From Mechercharimyces sp. CAU 1602 (lineage in GTDB: Bacteria > Bacillota > Bacilli > Thermoactinomycetales > JANTPT01): a stretch of 64,000 nt of DNA. The stretch spans positions 1,507,969-1,571,968 of the forward strand of contig NZ_JANTPT010000001.1 in the NCBI RefSeq assembly GCF_024753565.1. The letters run 5' to 3'. Below are positions 61,101 to 64,000 of the stretch, in pieces (the first letter of the stretch is position 1; each line of letters begins with the position of its first letter). Both the position numbers and the translations under genes were made by a program. The notes under the pieces are model-generated. The model made no database searches and was not told the DNA's origin. It saw only the letters and a list, made by a program, of their open reading frames with translations.

Positions 61101-63242
61101 TTATTGGAGGCGCGATGTCTGCTTCAACTCCTGATACAATTGACCCACCTTTTGTGCAATCCCATCCCATTGGTACTTCCATTGAAGTTCCCGGTAAGCT
61201 GTTTCAATCCACGTCGTTAGCTCCGGTGGTTGCTGAAGTACCTCACATATTTGATCAAACAACGATTCCACATGACCCGTAATCACAGTAAGCCCATTAA
61301 CACGATGTTTCACTATTTCCTTTAGCCCTCCTGTATGAGAAACAATAACGGGGACTCGATGCGCCATCGCTTCTAAGACAACGATTCCAAACGGCTCATA
61401 GAAACTTGGAAGAACAAATACATCCGCACATCTATACAGTCGCTCTTTCTCTAACTCATCTACATGACCTAAGAACATTACCTTTTCTTCTACCCCCAAC
61501 GCAGCAACCCGCTCTTTTAATGAGTCCGTCTCAGATCCCTTCCCGACGAGAATAAATTTAGTGTGGGGAAATCTATTCACAATATATGGAGAAGCTTCGA
61601 TCAATCCTTGCACCCCTTTATGTGGAGTCATACGTCCTACATATAATATGATTTTCTCCTTCTCCTCAGCATAGCGCTTGCGTGCTTCCATATCCTCCTT
61701 ACGTTCCTCTTTGGTGGGTGAACGCGGCATCACCACGCCATTAGGAATCACTCTTACTTTGGTAGGAGAAACGGAAAACCCTTGAATCAATTCCTCCTTC
61801 ATATATTGACTGCACACGGCTAACATAGATGAATGCACAGAAGCTGATTTTTCTATGTTGTGCACATAGGTTAAGTTAGGACTACCCATAATACGATCAT
61901 ATACATGTTGAATACCATGATAAGTGTAGAGTAAGGGTAGGCGTAGTCTCGTGCTTAACTCCTCTGCCACAAAAAACGTCAACCATTCATGTGCATGAAT
62001 CACATCTATTTGCAATCCTGCACGCAGTAACTGCTCTGCTTTTCTCATCATGGCAACATTGAGTTGGAAAATCCAGTGATAAAATTGCAGGTGATCCACT
62101 GCCTCTATCTGGTCTTCATCCACTGTCTGCACACGGTGAACGTGGATTCCTTCCACCTTTTCATAAGTAGGTGCTTCTTTTACTTCGTACGTAATCATAT
62201 GCACTTCTATCTGTTGCTTGATTAAATGGCGTGCTAATTGATATACCGCTGTTCCCATTCCCCCTACAAATCGTGGCGGAAATTCCCAGCAGAGGATCAT
62301 CACACTTAAGCTTTTTTTCGTCTCCCACCCCACTGTTTGAGAATCGCTTCTTTTCAGCAATTGCTCATCTTCTTTTATATCTGAATATTCATCTTCTTTT
62401 TCCATCTGCTCTAACTCCACCGGATCAATTAAACCTAGGCGGATATCATCATAAATCTTAGTAAACTGTACTAAATGACCATGAATCCGTTCTATCGTCT
62501 CATCCCGATCAACTCCCTTCTTATGTAGTGAGATCCAATCGGCCTGAGCACTACGTAGCCTTCTACTCGCCAGCACCATCGCACGCCGTTTAAGCGGTGA
62601 AGAGCCACTCGTTATTTTCCCCATCCGTTTTTCTGCCATATGAAGATGACGATAAAGCCAATACTCCTGTTCCATCGCTTTTAATATTTCTGCATCAGCA
62701 AACTTCTTTTCCTGCCCGCTTGTTGCTACTGATGTTGAAGAAAGTAAGGGAGTATACTGTGGAAGATGGATCCCTTCTTTGTACTTTAAACAGAGATAGG
62801 CACAATAAATCCGATCCTCTGTTACATCTATAAAGCACTCCCGTGTAGTGGGATCAATCACCTTTTCCCAATACAGATCTCCATTCCCCTCATCTTTCGT
62901 ATAAGTGATATCGTACACACACAACACCATGTCAGCCGATTGCTGATTCTTATCAAGAAAGGAAGCAATCATTCTCTTCAAGGAGGCATTCCATTCCCAA
63001 TAAAGAAAAACTTTTGTTGAACTGTAAGGATGCATAACTAACATATTTTCACCATAATCTTCTGGCAATAGCAATGACCATTTCTTAGTCGTGCTCGATT
63101 TCTGCTTGGGGATATTAGGTTTCTTCATCTCCTCATATAAAATAGTGTGTAATTGTGCCATCGAAATAGAGTAACGATTACTCAGAGTAGTCAATTTTTC
63201 TCCATTGCGAAATAAATTAATGATCTGTTCCTCTATGTTCAT
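61101..63242 (-). CDS. DUF4912-GT4 glycosyltransferase fusion
   Basis: 713 residues from the ATG at 63242 (GAGGTGG upstream). N-terminal HTH-like segment (1-40); DUF4912 ('LLLPEDYGENMLVMHPYSSTKVFLYWEWN', about 55-170); a helical linker; then a GT-B family 4 domain from about residue 320 with 'LCWEFPPRFVGGMGTAVYQLARHL', 'VIHAHEWLTF', 'ILYVGRMTPHKGVQGLIEA' and the nucleotide-sugar motif 'FVLPSFYEPFGIVVLEAMAHRVPVI'. The GT part resembles glycogen-synthase-like enzymes. No signal peptide. It may be involved in spore or envelope polysaccharide; this is inferred from nearby sleB only. Confidence 0.85.
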   Translation of the reverse strand: MNIEEQIINLFRNGEKLTTLSNRYSISMAQLHTILYEEMKKPNIPKQKSSTTKKWSLLLPEDYGENMLVMHPYSSTKVFLYWEWNASLKRMIASFLDKNQQSADMVLCVYDITYTKDEGNGDLYWEKVIDPTTRECFIDVTEDRIYCAYLCLKYKEGIHLPQYTPLLSSTSVATSGQEKKFADAEILKAMEQEYWLYRHLHMAEKRMGKITSGSSPLKRRAMVLASRRLRSAQADWISLHKKGVDRDETIERIHGHLVQFTKIYDDIRLGLIDPVELEQMEKEDEYSDIKEDEQLLKRSDSQTVGWETKKSLSVMILCWEFPPRFVGGMGTAVYQLARHLIKQQIEVHMITYEVKEAPTYEKVEGIHVHRVQTVDEDQIEAVDHLQFYHWIFQLNVAMMRKAEQLLRAGLQIDVIHAHEWLTFFVAEELSTRLRLPLLYTYHGIQHVYDRIMGSPNLTYVHNIEKSASVHSSMLAVCSQYMKEELIQGFSVSPTKVRVIPNGVVMPRSPTKEERKEDMEARKRYAEEKEKIILYVGRMTPHKGVQGLIEASPYIVNRFPHTKFILVGKGSETDSLKERVAALGVEEKVMFLGHVDELEKERLYRCADVFVLPSFYEPFGIVVLEAMAHRVPVIVSHTGGLKEIVKHRVNGLTVITGHVESLFDQICEVLQQPPELTTWIETAYRELQWKYQWDGIAQKVGQLYQELKQTSRLQ

Positions 63243-63337
63243 TATTTTGCACCACCTCATTCATCGTGCGGGAATGATATGTTGTTATGGTTATGACCAT
63301 TAGATCTTCCCTATTCCCTTCCCCCAATACAAAATAA

Positions 63338-63368
63338 AGAAGGGGCTGGTGAGTACCAGCCCCTTCTT
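63338..63368 (-). terminator. Terminator of the sleB-type gene
   Basis: AGAAGGGGCTGGT - gagt - ACCAGCCCCTTCT, immediately after the stop codon (63369-63371). Confidence 0.85.
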
Positions 63369-64000
63369 CTACTTAGCAAAAATATGCTTGCCTATCTGTT
63401 TTGTCTGTGGGCGTCCCCAAATCCAATCGGACGAAGCAGTGTCTGGGTTAAAATAATATATAGATCCACCTGTGGGGTCCCATCCATTAAGAGCATCAAA
63501 GCAGGCCTTTCTCGCTTGTTCATTGGGATCCAACCAAAAAGTTCCATTGGCCACAGCTTCAAAAGCAAGTGGTTGAAAAATAACTCCGGATGGTGTGTTA
63601 GGAAACTTTTCATCATCCAACCGATTAAGGATAACAGCTGCTACTGCTACTTGACCCACATAAGGCTCACCGCGTGCCTCTGAATAGACCGCTCGCGCCA
63701 TCAACTGAATATCTCCCTCATCCATTCCCCCGGCTACTTTCTTGGTAAGCTGTTCTTCCCCTTTTCCTTTCTGCTGCTCGGATGTATCACCCTTCGGGGA
63801 TTCATTTTTTCCTTTTTTAACTATATCGCTATTTTCTTTGAAATCATCCGCTTTTGGATTCCAATTTTTTGTGGCAACCCATAATTTTTCACGCGTATTC
63901 ACACCGATTTTTCCATCTACGGGAATCCCAAATTCATATTGGAAAAGTCGTGCCGCTTTATACGTTCTCTCTCCAAAGTGACCATCCACTTTGCCCGTAT
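63369..64000 (-). CDS. sleB: SleB-type spore cortex-lytic enzyme / cell-wall hydrolase, 5' end outside window
   Basis: The frame is open to the right edge, giving 210 residues. The first part is the end of a PG_binding_1 repeat ('TGKVDGHFGERTYKAARLFQYEFGIPVDGKIGVNTREKL'), then a charged linker, then the Hydrolase_2 domain from about residue 95: 'LMARAVYSEARGEPYVGQVAVAAVILNR' with the catalytic Glu, 'GVIFQPLAFEAV' and 'GSIYYFNPDTASSDWIWGRP'. SleB is a lytic transglycosylase that depolymerises spore cortex during germination. A vegetative or other spore-associated hydrolase of the same family is the alternative. Confidence 0.88.
   Translation of the reverse strand, partial: TGKVDGHFGERTYKAARLFQYEFGIPVDGKIGVNTREKLWVATKNWNPKADDFKENSDIVKKGKNESPKGDTSEQQKGKGEEQLTKKVAGGMDEGDIQLMARAVYSEARGEPYVGQVAVAAVILNRLDDEKFPNTPSGVIFQPLAFEAVANGTFWLDPNEQARKACFDALNGWDPTGGSIYYFNPDTASSDWIWGRPQTKQIGKHIFAK

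Noticed and set aside
1-64000. tRNA, rRNA and classic riboswitches
   Set aside because: No cloverleaf with T-loop GTTCGA-type core, no rRNA-like block and no recognised riboswitch core was seen while reading both strands; a dedicated covariance-model scan was not possible.

Overview
The window reads as the chromosome of an endospore-forming, low-to-moderate GC Firmicute, most likely of the Thermoactinomycetaceae. It carries sporulation and germination genes (gerE, a spoVAF-type gene, a SleB-type cortex hydrolase) and a secreted S8 protease very close to thermitase. Its housekeeping gene order, mutS2 / lcfA-fadR-etfB-etfA / trxA / uvrC / sdhCAB / gerE, recalls the Bacillus subtilis block as I remember it. 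No rRNA, tRNA or CRISPR array was recognised.

Left flank (1-8.8 kb): end of a glycerophosphodiesterase gene, a DUF6143-like gene, the copper module csoR-copZ-copA with two CsoR-type operators, then small genes (a Dph6-like ATP pyrophosphatase, a GNAT acetyltransferase, an AHSA1/SRPBCC protein, a YdeN-like hydrolase and an ABM-domain protein).

The main discovery is at 8,867-23,549. The late-sporulation regulator gene gerE (minus strand) is split in two. Its 5' part (50 codons plus an aberrant tail) is at 23,521-23,688 and its 3' part (about 26 codons) is at 8,796-8,878. The breakpoints share a 12-bp core (GCATCACATTTG). The 14,671 bp between them carry a SpoIVCA-like large serine recombinase immediately inside the left end. 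Joining the two element ends in silico gives an attP with perfect 19-bp inverted arms. Joining the gerE parts gives an uninterrupted 73-codon GerE behind a textbook sigma-K promoter and a good ribosome binding site. This is therefore a skin-like intervening element in gerE that should be excised precisely in the mother cell.

The element interior is heavily decayed. It holds one intact IS3-family element and remnants of two others, a truncated ABC solute-binding gene with vanZ, a replication-relaxation-type remnant, a series of paralogous small membrane proteins, and two secreted proteins built from an unfamiliar Cys-containing 'YEYDP' repeat. It also holds a putative type I toxin whose 3' end overlaps a predicted antisense RNA, reminiscent of txpA/ratA on skin. 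A second copy of that toxin lies at the right end, and a degenerate internal att-like site near 19.8 kb suggests a tandem or composite origin.

Right flank (23.7-64 kb): ppiB, a CAP-domain protein, two putative metallopeptidases, a class B PBP, ypuA, sdhCAB, an SCP2 protein, tatA, uvrC, four scattered paralogous multi-pass membrane proteins, trxA, the lcfA-fadR-etfBA fatty-acid locus with a FadR operator, spoVAF, recQ, an RsmF-like rRNA methyltransferase, the thermitase-like protease, mutS2, a YvlD-like protein, an IorA-like TPP enzyme lacking its ferredoxin domain, a methyltransferase, a DUF4912-GT4 glycosyltransferase and the C-terminal part of a SleB-type hydrolase running off the end.
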